Made by a program: the position numbers and the translations under genes | DNA from: Mimachlamys varia | Lineage: Eukaryota; Mollusca; Bivalvia; Pectinida; Pectinidae | DNA length: 64,000 nt | Assembly (NCBI GenBank): GCA_947623455.1 | Contig: OX392527.1 | Location: forward strand, 31,302,201-31,366,200 | Reading direction: 5' to 3' | Notes under the pieces: model-generated | Seen by the model: the letters and a program-made list of their open reading frames with translations, nothing else | Told to the model about the DNA's origin: nothing | Database searches by the model: none | In this document: positions 1 to 13,300 of the stretch, in pieces | Position numbering within the stretch: the stretch's first letter is position 1 | Layout: every line of letters begins with the position of its first letter

Positions 1-1229
1 CACTCGCCTAGGTGTGAAAACACAGGTAAAGTGTTGGGGAGGGGAGGGTTTTTCAAATAACTGATTATAAGAGTCCAGTTTGTTTTCATAACGGTAATGG
101 CTGTCGTAGCGTATCGCCGCACACGGGACAGGTAAAACTCCGGCATGTTATTTACATATTCTGATACAGAGAAGCTTAACCCGCACTTGGCTGTCTTATG
201 ATCACTGTAATACTGTTTACTGTATATTGTTAAATTGACATAATCCCAATAAATATGATGCGAATTTAAATAGTTTTTGGACAAGAGGGTTCCATATGTT
301 TTTCATTCCGTAATATGTATCGACCAATTGTACCAAATCGTGCGTGTGTGCGATTTAATCGCACACATAAACGCACGATCTTTAGATCGCCCGGTTGTGC
401 GCACCATGGGCGAACGATGTGTGCACGATGTATGCACGATGCACGCACGCAGTTTTTGGTGCGTTGTGCGATACCACAACTGTACTACAGAGTGCAACTG
501 ATGAAATCTAAGTTTGGTTTATTTTGTTTTAGGTCTTGTTAGCAGCCAGGTTGATATACTGAAATATGTGTAAATTAATTCTTGTCATATGGCTGTATAA
601 AAAAATTAATACCTATTTATATTATACATGTATGTACAGTACTTTGAAATAGAGTTGATGGCTTTTTACAGAAAAAAAGTGCTTGATGAGTTAAACACAG
701 AAATTGATTCTAGTTCTGTTTTATTTGTACTCTTGCTTCAAACTGTGTTCATATGAAAAGAACATCTTTGGTAGAAAGGTAATTATATAATCTATATTTA
801 TGTCATGAAAAGTCAAAGTAATAGAATATCAACCTGTGTATCAGTATATTAAATTCAAGCTTGAGTTTGTCCTTTGTTGCTTACAAAAATGGGACAAATG
901 CAACCTCTTTGATATCTGACTTAAGCTTGACATCAAATATTTATACAGGTCTTCAGGAAATACCTTGGCTACAATTTTATGTCTGGACATAATATTTGGT
1001 GTATGTGTATTATTAGGAGGCATATTGTCACTTACCAAATCAAGTCTATATTACCTGTTATGTATTATTTTCATTCAAAGACATGGATGATGTTGGGTTG
1101 CTAAAGTATCCACAAAGTTTCTGCTTCCTCTTAAGTCTAGCTTTACATGTTTTAGTTGATACTGATACTCTTTCAAATTTCCAGTACAATGTACTGTACT
1201 TATGTCGCCTATATTGTATTTACTTACAG
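1..1229. other. PARN upstream intron, no exon recognised
   Basis: No segment resembles the N-terminal PARN exons (start, DGEF nuclease motif, MDFLLFQFG). The first 150 bases and 260-510 are richer in CpG than the surrounding AT-rich DNA. A remnant of the SINE tail seen at 41653 lies at 511-552. Confidence 0.5.
511..552 (-). mobile_element. Remnant of tRNA-derived SINE 3' tail
   Basis: The + strand reads ggtttattttgtttt followed by a gtc-tta-agcagcc segment, matching the tail of the complete SINE at 41653-41887 (there ggtttattttgttttacgtc then aacagccag). Only about 40 bases survive. Confidence 0.5.
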
Positions 1230-1311
1230 GTATGAAGCCAGGCCATTTAATTTCTACCTTTTCCCTCGCCCATACTCACGAACAGGCCCTGATGTTCGCT
1301 TCCTCTGCCAG
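1230..1311 (+). CDS. PARN: PARN exon a (first in window)
   Basis: Acceptor AG at 1228-1229 and donor GTACTT after 1311. The first base completes a codon from an upstream exon, so the gene continues left of the window. It encodes [12 protein letters not shown] followed by a PDVRFLCQ segment, matching the conserved nuclease-domain strand region of PARN (human FNFYVFPKP and PDVKFVCQ). Ends in phase 0. Confidence 0.94.
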
Positions 1312-4300
1312 GTACTTGCTTAATTGGTTCAGAACTTAATTACATTGGAAATAATTCTCTTTAAAAAATATTCACTGTATAACCAATAATATATTTACTA
1401 AATAATACGCCAGACAAAGATAATATCATATATTATAGTCAGTTGAGCATAAGAGGAAATGCTACAGGCAGAATTTATCATTAGAAATATTTTATATACT
1501 TTAGTACTAATTGAACATCAACTAAATGTACATGAACTGATCAATATATTGTTGTCAGAAGATATCACCTGATTAACCTGTCCAATTGAAGCGTATAGTG
1601 ATAGTCATGATTGCCATAATATAGATGTCATGGTCAATAAAAACAAGATGAATTGATATGGTAAAATAATTACTGTATGTGATGAAAATAAAAATAATGA
1701 TTTTAGTTACTGTTTGTATAGACAATGTTTTGTTTATATCTTTCAGAGTTCCAGTATAGAGTTCCTATCATCTCAAGGATTTGACTTTAACAAAGCATTT
1801 AAAAATGGTGAGAATAATGCTTTTAATATATATACTATAGCATGAAATGTAACCCCACAAAACATATATCAAAAGTCAAATTGACACAATTACTTGACCC
1901 AAGGGATAAACATTCTTTGAAACTAAACAGATTAAAGTCAAGAATTTAGATATATATTAGTTCAATTGATTCTTAGGTAGGAAGGAATCCCTAAACATTA
2001 TTTAGTACAATCAACTTGTGTGTTTTCATGTTCTAATGAAGTTATAAATTAAATCATTTTCCCAAAGAAAACACTTATTTCACACCAGATCAAATTTCTC
2101 ATTTGGATGAGAAATCATGTTAAAATTGTTGCACTTTGAAGTTGATATACAATCTTGTAACGGGACGAGAAATCAAGAAAAACATATAAGCATTGGTGAG
2201 ACATTTTCTCACCGAGCACATTACTTTTCCCCATCCCTTTCTGTCTATCTCCTTATCCCCACCCAATGAAGCTGAAAATTAGATCCTTGTTTATTGTCAC
2301 CCCTTGGCTTAAATCTATTCAGGGGGTGGTTAATGATCAAACACCAAATAGAATTTAATTCATTGAGTTTTGTCTTTAACTTCAATTTCAAAAGGAACAG
2401 GCAGTTAGGTGTAAGCTTTGAGATCTCTATCTTTGTAACAAAAGAAAGATAAATTAACGCAAAAACCACACTGCATTTCAAATTTAAATTTGAAACTCTC
2501 AGAACTCTATATGGATACTCTACCAGTTGCATTACCTGAATGTCATTGATGGACTCAGTCCAGTTCTGTTACATTCCCCAATCTCCTAGTTTGTTGTCAA
2601 AAACAACACACTCTATAACTCTGGACAGGCATATCCACTTTCTATAACTCTGGACAGGCGTATCCACTTTCTATAACTCTGGACAGGCGTATCCACTTTC
2701 TATAACTCTGGGACAGGTGTATCCACTTTCTATAACTCTGAACAGGCGTATCCACTTTCTATAACTCTGGACAGACGTATCCACTTTCTATAACTCTGGA
2801 CAGGCGTATCCACTTTCTATAACTGTGGACAGGCGTATCCACTTTCTATAACTCTGGACAGGCGTATCCACTTTCTATAACTCTGGACAGGCGTATCCAC
2901 TTTCTATAACTCTGGACAAGTGTATCCACTTTCTATAACTCTGGACAGACATATCCACTTTCTATAACTCTGGACAGGCGTGTCCACTTTCTATTACTCT
3001 GGACAGGCGTATCCACTTTCTATAACTCCGGACAGGCGTATCCACTTTCTATAACTCTGGACAGGCATATCCACTTTCTATAACTCTGGACAAGCGTATC
3101 CACTTTCTATAACTCTGGACAGACGTATCCACTTTCTATAACTCTGGATAGGTGTATCCACTTTCTATAACTCTGGACAGACGTATCCACTTTCTATAAC
3201 TCTGGACAAACGTATCCACTTTCTATAACTCTGGACAAGCATATCCACTTTCTATAGCTCTGGACAGGCGTATCTACTTTCTATAACTCTGGACAGGCGT
3301 ATCCACTTTCTATAGCTCTGGACAAGCGTATCCACTTTCTATAACTCTGGACAGGCGTATCCACTTTCTATAACTCTGGACAAGCGTATCCACTTTCTAT
3401 AACTCTGGACAGGTGTATCCACTTTCTATAACTCTGGACAGGTGTATCTACTTTCAATAACTCTGGACAAGTGTATCCACTTTCTATAACTCTGGACAGA
3501 CGTATCCACTTTCTATAACTCTGGACAGGCATATCCACTTTCTATAAATCTGGACAGACATATCCACTTTCTATAACTCTGGACAAACGTATCCACTTTC
3601 TATAACTCTGGACAAGCATATCCACTTTCTATAGCTCTGGACAGGTGTATCTCCTTTCAATAACTCTGGACAGGCGTATCCACTTTCTATAACTCTGGAC
3701 TGACATATCCACTTTCTATAACTCTGGACAAACGTATCCACTTTCTATAACTCTGGACAAGCATATCCACTTTCTATAGCTCTGGACAGGTGTATTCACT
3801 TTCAATAACTCTGGACAGGCGTATTCACTTTCTATAAATCTGGACAGGCATATCCACTTTCTATAACTCTGGACAGGTGTATCCACTTTCTATAACTCTG
3901 GACAAGCGTATCCACTTTCTATAACTGTTGACAAGCGTATCCACTTTCTATAACTGTGGACAGGCGTATTCACTTTCTATAACTCTGGACATGTGTATCT
4001 ACTTTCTATAACTCTGGACAGGCGTATCCACTTTCTATAACTCTGGACAAGCGTATCCACTTTCTATAACTGTTGACAAGCGTATCCACTTTCTATAACT
4101 GTGGACAAGCGTATACACTTTCTATAACTGTGGACAGGCGTATCCACTTTCTATAACTGTGGACAGGCTAATCTACTTTCTATAACTCTGGACAAGCGTA
4201 TCCACTTTCTTTAACTTTGGACAGGCGTATCCACTTTCTATAACTCTGGACAGGTGTATCCACTTTCTATAACTCTGAACAGGCGTATCCACTTTCTATA

Positions 4301-7300
4301 ACTCTGGACAGGCGTATCCACTTTCTATAACTCTGGACAAGCGTATCCACTTTCTATAACTGTTGACAAGCGTATCCACTTTCTATAACTGTGGACAAGC
4401 GTATACACTTTCTATAACTGTGGACAGGCGTATACACTTTCTATAACTGTGGACAGGCTAATCTACTTTCTATAAATCTGGACAGGCGTATCCACTTTCT
4501 ATAACTCTGGACAGGCGTATCCACTTTCTATAACTCTGGGACAGGTGTATCCACTTTCTATAACTCTGAACAGGCGTATCCACTTTCTATAACTCTGGAC
4601 AGACGTATCCACTTTCTATAACTCTGGACAAGCGTATCCACTTTCTATAACTGTGGACAGGCGTATCCACTTTCTATAACTCTGGACAGGCGTATCCACT
4701 TTCTATAACTCTGGACAGGCGTATCCACTTTCTATAACTCTGGACAAGTGTATCCACTTTCTATAACTCTGGACAAGTGTATCCACTTTCTATAACTCTG
4801 GACAGACATATCCACTTTCTATAACTCTGGACAGGCGTGTCCACTTTCTATTACTCTGGACAGGCGTATCCACTTTCTATAACTCCGGACAGGCGTATCC
4901 ACTTTTTATAACTCTGGACAGGCGTATCCACTTTCTATAACTCTGGACAAGCGTATCCACTTTCTATAACTCTGGACAGACGTATCCACTTTCTATAACT
5001 CTGGATAGGCGTATCCACTTTCTATAACTCTGGACAGACGTATCCACTTTCTATAACTCTGGACAAACGTATCCACTTTCTATAACTCTGGACAAGCATA
5101 TCCACTTTCTATAGCTCTGGACAGGCGTATCTACTTTCTATAACTCTGGACAGGCGTATCCACTTTCTATAACTCTGGACAAGCGTATCCACTTTCTATA
5201 ACTCTGGACAGGCGTATCCACTTTCTATAACTCTGGACAAGCGTATCCACTTTCTATAACTCTGGACAGGTGTATCCACTTTCTATAACTCTGGACAGGT
5301 GTATCTACTTTCAATAACTCTGGACAAGTGTATCCACTTTCTATAACTCTGGACAGACGTATCCACTTTCTATAACTCTGGACAGGCATATCCACTTTCT
5401 ATAAATCTGGACAGACATATCCACTTTCTATAACTCTGGACAAACGTATCCACTTTCTATAACTCTGGACAAGCATATCCACTTTCTATAGCTCTGGACA
5501 GGTGTATCTCCTTTCAATAACTCTGGACAGGCGTATCCACTTTCTATAACTCTGGACTGACATATCCACTTTCTATAACTCTGGACAAACGTATCCACTT
5601 TCTATAACTCTGGACAAGCATATCCACTTTCTATAGCTCTGGACAGGTGTATCTACTTTCAATAACTCTGGACAGGCGTATTCACTTTCTATAAATCTGG
5701 ACAGGCATATCCACTTTCTATAACTCTGGACAGGTGTATCCACTTTCTATAACTCTGGACAAGCGTATCCACTTTCTATAACTGTTGACAAGCGTATCCA
5801 CTTTCTATAACTGTGGACAGGCGTATTCACTTTCTATAACTCTGGACAGGTGTATCTACTTTCTATAACTCTGGACAGGCGTATCCACTTTCTATAACTC
5901 TGGACAAGCGTATCCACTTTCTATAACTGTTGACAAGCGTATCCACTTTCTATAACTGTGGACAAGCGTATACACTTTCTATAACTGTGGACAGGCGTAT
6001 CCACTTTCTATAACTGTGGACAGGCTAATCTACTTTCTATAACTCTGGACAAGCGTATCCACTTTCTTTAACTTTGGACAGGCGTATCCACTTTCTATAA
6101 CTCTGGACAGGTGTATCCACTTTCTATAACTCTGAACAGGCGTATCCACTTTCTATAACTCTGGACAGACGTATCCACTTTCTATAACTCTGGACAGGCG
6201 TATCCACTTTCTATAACTCTGGACAAGCGTATCCACTTTCTATAACTGTTGACAAGCGTATCCACTTTCTATAACTGTGGACAAGCGTATACACTTTCTA
6301 TAACTGTGGACAGGCGTATCCACTTTCTATAACTGTGGACAGGCTAATCTACTTTCTATAAATCTGGACAGGCGTATCCACTTTCTATAACTCTGGACAG
6401 GCGTATCCACTTTCTATAACTCTGGGACAGGTGTATCCACTTTCTATAACTCTGAACAGGCGTATCCACTTTCTATAACTCTGGACAGACGTATCCACTT
6501 TCTATAACTCTGGACAAGCGTATCCACTTTCTATAACTGTGGTCAGGCGTATCCACTTTCTATAACTCTGGACAGGCGTATCCACTTTCTATAACTCTGG
6601 ACAGGCGTATCCACTTTCTATAACTCTGGACAAGTGTATCCACTTTCTATAACTCTGGACAGACATATCCACTTTCTATAACTCTGGACAGGCGTGTCCA
6701 CTTTCTATTACTCTGGACAGGCGTATCCACTTTCTATAACTCCGGACAGGCGTATCCACTTTTTATAACTCTGGACAGGCGTATCCACTTTCTATAACTC
6801 TGGACAAGCGTATCCACTTTCTATAACTCTGGACAGACGTATCCACTTTCTATAACTCTGGATAGGCGTATCCACTTTCTATAACTCTGGACAGACGTAT
6901 CCACTTTCTATAACTCTGGACAAACGTATCCACTTTCTATAACTCTGGACAAGCATATCCACTTTCTATAACTCTGGACAGGCGTATCCACTTTCTATAA
7001 CTCTGGACAGACGTATCCACTTTCTATAACTCTGGACAAACGTATCCACTTTCTATAACTCTGGACAAGCATATCCACTTTCTATAGCTCTGGACAGGCG
7101 TATCTACTTTCTATAACTCTGGACAGGCGTATCCACTTTCTATAGCTCTGGACAAGCGTATCCACTTTCTATAACTCTGGACAGGCATATCCACTTTCTA
7201 TAAATCTGGACAAGTGTATCCACTTTCTATAACTCTGGACAGGCGTATCCACTTTCTATAACTCTGGACAGGCGTATCCACTTTCTATAACTCTGGACAG

Positions 7301-10300
7301 ACGTATCCACTTTCTATAACTCTGGACAAGCATATCCACTTTCTATAGCTCTGGACAGGTGTATCTACTTTCAATAACTCTGGACAGGCGTATCCACTTT
7401 CTATAACTCTGGACAAGCATATCCACTTTCTATAGCTCTGGACAAGCGTATCCACTTTCTATAACTCTGGACAGGCCTATCCACTTTCTATAACTCTGGA
7501 CAGGTGTATCCACTTTCTATAACTCTGGACAAGCATATCCACTTTCTATAACTCTGGACAAGTGTATCCACTTTCTATAACTCTGGACAGACGTATCCAC
7601 TTTCTATAACTCTGGACAGGCATATCCACTTTCTATAAATCTGGACAGACATATCCACTTTCTATAACTCTGGACAAACGTATCCACTTTCTATAACTCT
7701 GGACAAGCATATCCACTTTCTATAGCTCTGGACAGGTGTATCTCCTTTCAATAACTCTGGACAGGCGTATCCACTTTCTATAACTCTGGACTGACATATC
7801 CACTTTCTATAACTCTGGACAAACGTATCCACTTTCTATAACTCTGGACAAGCATATCCACTTTCTATAGCTCTGGACAGGTGTATCTACTTTCAATAAC
7901 TCTGGACAGGCGTATTCACTTTCTATAAATCTGGACAGGTGTATCCACTTTCTATAACTCTGGACAAGCGTATCCACTTTCTATAACTGTTGACAAGCGT
8001 ATCCACTTTCTATAACTGTGGACAGGCGTATTCACTTTCTATAACTCTGGAAAGGTGTATCTACTTTCTATAACTCTGGACAGGCGTATCCACTTTCTAT
8101 AACTCTGGACAAGCGTATCCACTTTCTATAACTGTTGACAAGCGTATCCACTTTCTATAACTGTGGACAAGCGTATACACTTTCTATAACTGTGGACAGG
8201 CGTATCCACTTTCTATAACTGTGGACAGGCTAATCTACTTTCTATAACTCTGGACAAGCGTATCCACTTTCTTTAACTTTGGACAGGCGTATCCACTTTC
8301 TATAACTCTGGACAGGTGTATCCACTTTCTATAACTCTGGACAAGTGTATCCACTTTCTATAACTCTGGACAGGCTAATCCACTTTCTATAACTCTGGAC
8401 AAACGTATCTCTTTCTATAACTCTGGACAGGCGTATCCACTTTCTATTACTCTGGACAGGTGTATCCACAATTTTACCTGTGCTAGATATCCTTATCTTA
8501 CCCTAGGGTCTAGAAGAGGGGATTCCCTTATTCATTACAATGGTATGACATCATGTCAATGCACTTATGCAACATCAGCCCTGAGTTTTGCCTGTAGCAT
8601 CAACATTACATTATTATGCATATGACATACAATGTACAATGGGTTAACAGGATACAACAAAAAGCAGAATTTATCACTTCCTTTAGGGCGAGAAAAGGTA
8701 ATCTAAACCTTGGGGAAAGATTCTTGTGTTGCCAAACACTTGACAAAGGCTCAAGTTTAGCACGTATTAAAAATCTCTCCCTTGGGTTGAGAATTCCCCA
8801 TATCTCGCCTCCAAGTGGCCATGGGTGATATATTCTATCAATCTACAATGTTGTCAAGCTGATCTATGTGCAGGTTTTCATCAAACATTTATAATTTATA
8901 GGTGATTTCAGTATTTGTTAATCTGTTGCTGCCTTTATTTTATGTGATATGATACTGTTTACAGGTATATCCTATCTGAAGCCCAGTGACGAGGCTAACC
9001 TTCGAGAGGCATTGCAGCAGAAACACCAACAGTTTTCACAGTTCTCCTCCCCAGCGTTTGTCACACCAGACGGAGTCTCTCAGGGCACGTCAAAGGGCCC
9101 AGTCAATATTCCGGATGAACAGAAGGAGTTCATCAAAGAAATTTGGTAATAACTGTCAAACATGAAAAACATATCTTTGGTAAATTGATCTGTTTATACA
9201 GAGCTGATCCATTAAGGTCCATGTGAAGTTTGGACCTATTTAAGTTATGAGTCACAGTCTTTCACACAGGATATGGCTTTTCAGTGTCTCTGTCAGAGGA
9301 CATTTTGAGTTTGTTATGCATTTGCCTGTATTCCATCTACGCTTCAATGACTTTTATTAGAAGACGTATTTCTTCTGAAGGTATCTAATTTGTTACATGG
9401 GTATGCATTTTAATGCAAGACTGTCGCATTTCATAAGTAGGGCATCATCGTCTACCAGTATATTTTTACCTATTCACTCTAATCATTGAAACATAATTTG
9501 ATACCTGTATTAGAGATAATATCTTCTATTATATTTCCTCCATTGGTATGAGTCGTTTAGTCTTTCAACCAGCACAATGTTTTGAGGGCCTCTTGTACTT
9601 GATTTTGATGAGCAGACAATATTCTGTTGCATTTCCTGGATCATCATATATTGTATAATTTGATTCCTTTTTCAAAGGAAGAGGGTTGGTGGGTCAATAA
9701 GCTAGGCTGGTATATATGTTAGATCAAGACTTTAAATGTTGACCAATTACGTCTGTTGGAGCTTTATCAAGACCATCTCATTTTTGTTTTTGCTTATTAA
9801 GAACTTCATTGTTTCTTTTAGAAAGAAAAAGCAAACAATTCATTTTAATTTTCTTTACCCTTGTCATTTATGACTTAAAACTTTGAATGTAATGAGAATC
9901 TATGATTCTGGGTATTTTATTGAATTGAATCGCTATTAATGGGTTTTTTTCAGCAGACTATGCATTTCAGCTGTTAGAAAGCTGATTTAGATATGCATGT
10001 TTTTTTTATGCTAAACGTTTGATGCTGAGAAAAATGGACTGTTTGGTAATTCAGAAAAAAATTGTTAACTTGTAACATTACAACACAAGATTAAATGATG
10101 TAATTTGAATTAAAATGATTTGTTTTAGGGAAAGTGTCTAATAAAGACCAAAATGAATATAGTCTTTGGTACAATAATTTTAATTGTTTAAAGTCATGTT
10201 TAATTTGGTTTTTCTTCATTTCAGTGAGAAGGTTTCTGATTTCACTGAAAAGTCGACTGACAACAGTCTGAGTTTACCATCCTGTAATGGTTTTCAGAGA

Positions 10301-13300
10301 AAACTCATTTACCAGTCATTACGAGCTCAGTAAGTACAGGTTTATATGTGAAAGCTGATATAGATATCCCAGCTATAATGATATAAATCAACGGAATAAG
10401 ATAATTTTGTTATTGGAAAAGAATTCACTGTGTGAATTTAAAACATGTTGTATTATTCCTAGGTTTTGTTTGATTTGGTATGCTCAAGATTTTGTTGTAA
10501 GTTTCTAAAAGTTGTGAAAAACATATGATGCTGGATTCAGGTTTCCATCAGGTATACACTTGGAGACACAGACAGGTGAAAAGAAGGAACGCCACATCCT
10601 CGTGACGAGGATAAAGAGTGAGGACGACATGAAGAGACGAGAGGCTGAGAAACAGGCTTCAGAGGTGGTGAGTACCATAATTATTTACTTCCAAAACATT
10701 GTATCCTCAATAGTCAAGAACAACAAAATATCTTTTTGTTATAAGATCTACATTAAAACTGCTACTTTATAATCTTATTACATGTATATTATGTCAACTA
10801 AAAAAAGAAATTCTAATTTTATTAATTAAAAGATTGTGCGATATATTCCTTTTGTGTCCTTTAGCATATTAAATGGTCTCAAAAATTCACAAACAATCTA
10901 CATTTCTTACTCAGACCAACAATCAATGAAAGTTTGTTGTTTCCTTTTTGTGTTCTGAGCAATTGTATTAAATTAGTTTCCAAAAAATAAAATTCAGTCT
11001 CCTTTTACTTTATGCAATTTTCAAATGCCATTGATTTTAATTCATACAGGGTTTTATTAGGATTGAAATACATTGTGTTTATATTTACAATGGTATGCAA
11101 TAAAATTTTCATTCAAACATATATTCCATGCATTTCAATTGTTTAATTACAAAACATCAAAGAATTTGTTCTTTCATGCAGTTTTTAGCTCACCTGGCCC
11201 GAAGGGCCAAGTGAGCTTATGTGATGGTGCAGCGTCCGTCGTCCGTCCGTCCGTCCGTCCGTCTGTCCGTCCGTCCTGCGTCCGTCAACTTTTTCCTTTA
11301 AACGACTTCTTCTAAAATACTGAAAGGCCCAGTGACATGAAATTTGGCTGGTAGATTTCTTGGAAGGAGCTGAACAAAGTTTGCGAAAAAAAATCACTTT
11401 GACCTAATTTCAAGGTCACAGGGGTCAAAAATGTCGAAACCTTCAAACAACTTCTTCTAAAATACCGTCAGGCACAGAGACTTCATATTTGACCAGTAGC
11501 TTCCTTAGATGAAGCCAAATAAAGTTTGCGAAAAAAAATGACCTTGACCAATATTCAAGGTCACAGTGAGGTTAAATCTATTTTAACCTTTAAACGACTT
11601 CTTCTGAAATACCAAAAGCCCTAGAAGCATGATATTTAGCTGAAATGTTCCTTGGATGAAGCCTGACAAAGTTTGCGAAAAGAAATGACCTTGACCTATA
11701 TTCAAGGTCACAGGAGTCAAATCTGTTGAAACCTTCAAACGACTTCCTTTGAAATATGAAAAGCCTTAGAAGCATGATATTTGGCTGAAATGTTTCTTGG
11801 ATGAAGCCCGACAAAGCTTGCGAAAAGAAATGACCTTGACCTATATTCAAGGTCACAGGGGTCAAATCTGTTAAAACCTTTAAACGACTTCTTCTGAAAT
11901 ACCAAAAACCCTAGAAGCATGACATTTGGCTGAAATGTTTCTTTGATGAAGCCCGACAAAGTTTGCGAAAAGAAATGACCTTGTCTTATATTCAAGGTCA
12001 CAGGGGTCAAATCTGTTAAAACCTTCGAACAACTTCTTCTGAAATACCAAAAGCCCTGGAAGCATGATATTTGGCTGAAAGGTTCCTTGGATGAAGCCCT
12101 ACAAAGTTTGCGAAAAGAAATGACCTTGACCTATATTCAAGGTCACAGGGGTCAAATCTGTTAAAACCTTTAAACGACTTCTTCTGAAATATCAAAAGCC
12201 CTAGAAGCATGATATTTGGCTGAAAGGTTCCTTGGATGAAGCCTGACAAAGTTTGCGAAAAGAAATGACCTTGACTTATATTCAAGGTCACAGGGGTCAA
12301 ATCTGTTAAAACATTCAAACGACTTCTTCTGAAGTACCAAAAGCCCTAGAAGCATGACATTTGGCTGAAAGTGGTTTCTTGGATGAAGCCTGACAAAGTT
12401 TGCGAAAAGAAATGACCTTGATCTTTATTTGCCTAGAGACATGATATTTGGCTGGTAGCGTCCTGGGATGAAGCCAAACAAAATTTAAAAATGAAAATGA
12501 TGTTGTCTTAAAAGGTCACAGAGGTAAAATATGTTTAAATCTTAAGATGTTCTTCTAAATGTCTTACATTAAAAGATTTTAAGGGACTTTAGGGTTACAC
12601 TATAATATAAGTCAGAGATTGATACCAGGTGAGCGATGCAGGCCCATTGGGCCTCTTGTTGTTAGTTCATGATACATTTCAGACAAACCAGTTTACCAAA
12701 TTATGTAATAGTGAGTTTTTCAGGGAACCAGCTAACAATTTCTAGGAGTAGCAGTTCTATTAGGCCAAAAATGCAATCAGAAATATCCATTGATAAATTC
12801 CTGTCAAAATTTAAATACAAAATTGTGCCATGTTTGGTCCTTATTGCTGTAGTAGTATGTTGGTAAAACTTCACCTATCCTATATATCTGGTGGGTGGAT
12901 GGCCAATACGTTGATACACAAGGACTTTTGGGCCTGTATCCATAGGATTTTATGTGGAATGCATTGCCAACAAACGTACATAATTTTATTAACTGATACA
13001 ATCTAAAACATAAACAGAAAATTATTGAGTGATAATTGAAAAAAGATATATTTATTTCACAAACTTATTTGGAGTTATCTCCCTTCTACTGCATATATGG
13101 ATTATTATAACAGAATATGTGTAATATTTGTAAATAAGTTTGAAATGGACTTAATAGTCATAGCCTTATGTCCAATCCAATTGACATACTTAAAGTGAAT
13201 AAAATCTTTCGAAGTTGAAATGGTAAAGCTTTTAAAAATATCCGATTAAAAGCCTATTCACAAATTCTACATAAACATTTTTGTTATGATTGGTTAAAAT

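Noticed and set aside
2611..8469. CRISPR-like array
   Set aside because: Repeats are contiguous with no unique spacers, and the locus is a eukaryotic intron.
11590..12355. Several overlapping ~60-100 codon frames on the - strand
   Set aside because: They recur every 145 bp with the A1 internal repeat and are repeat artefacts.
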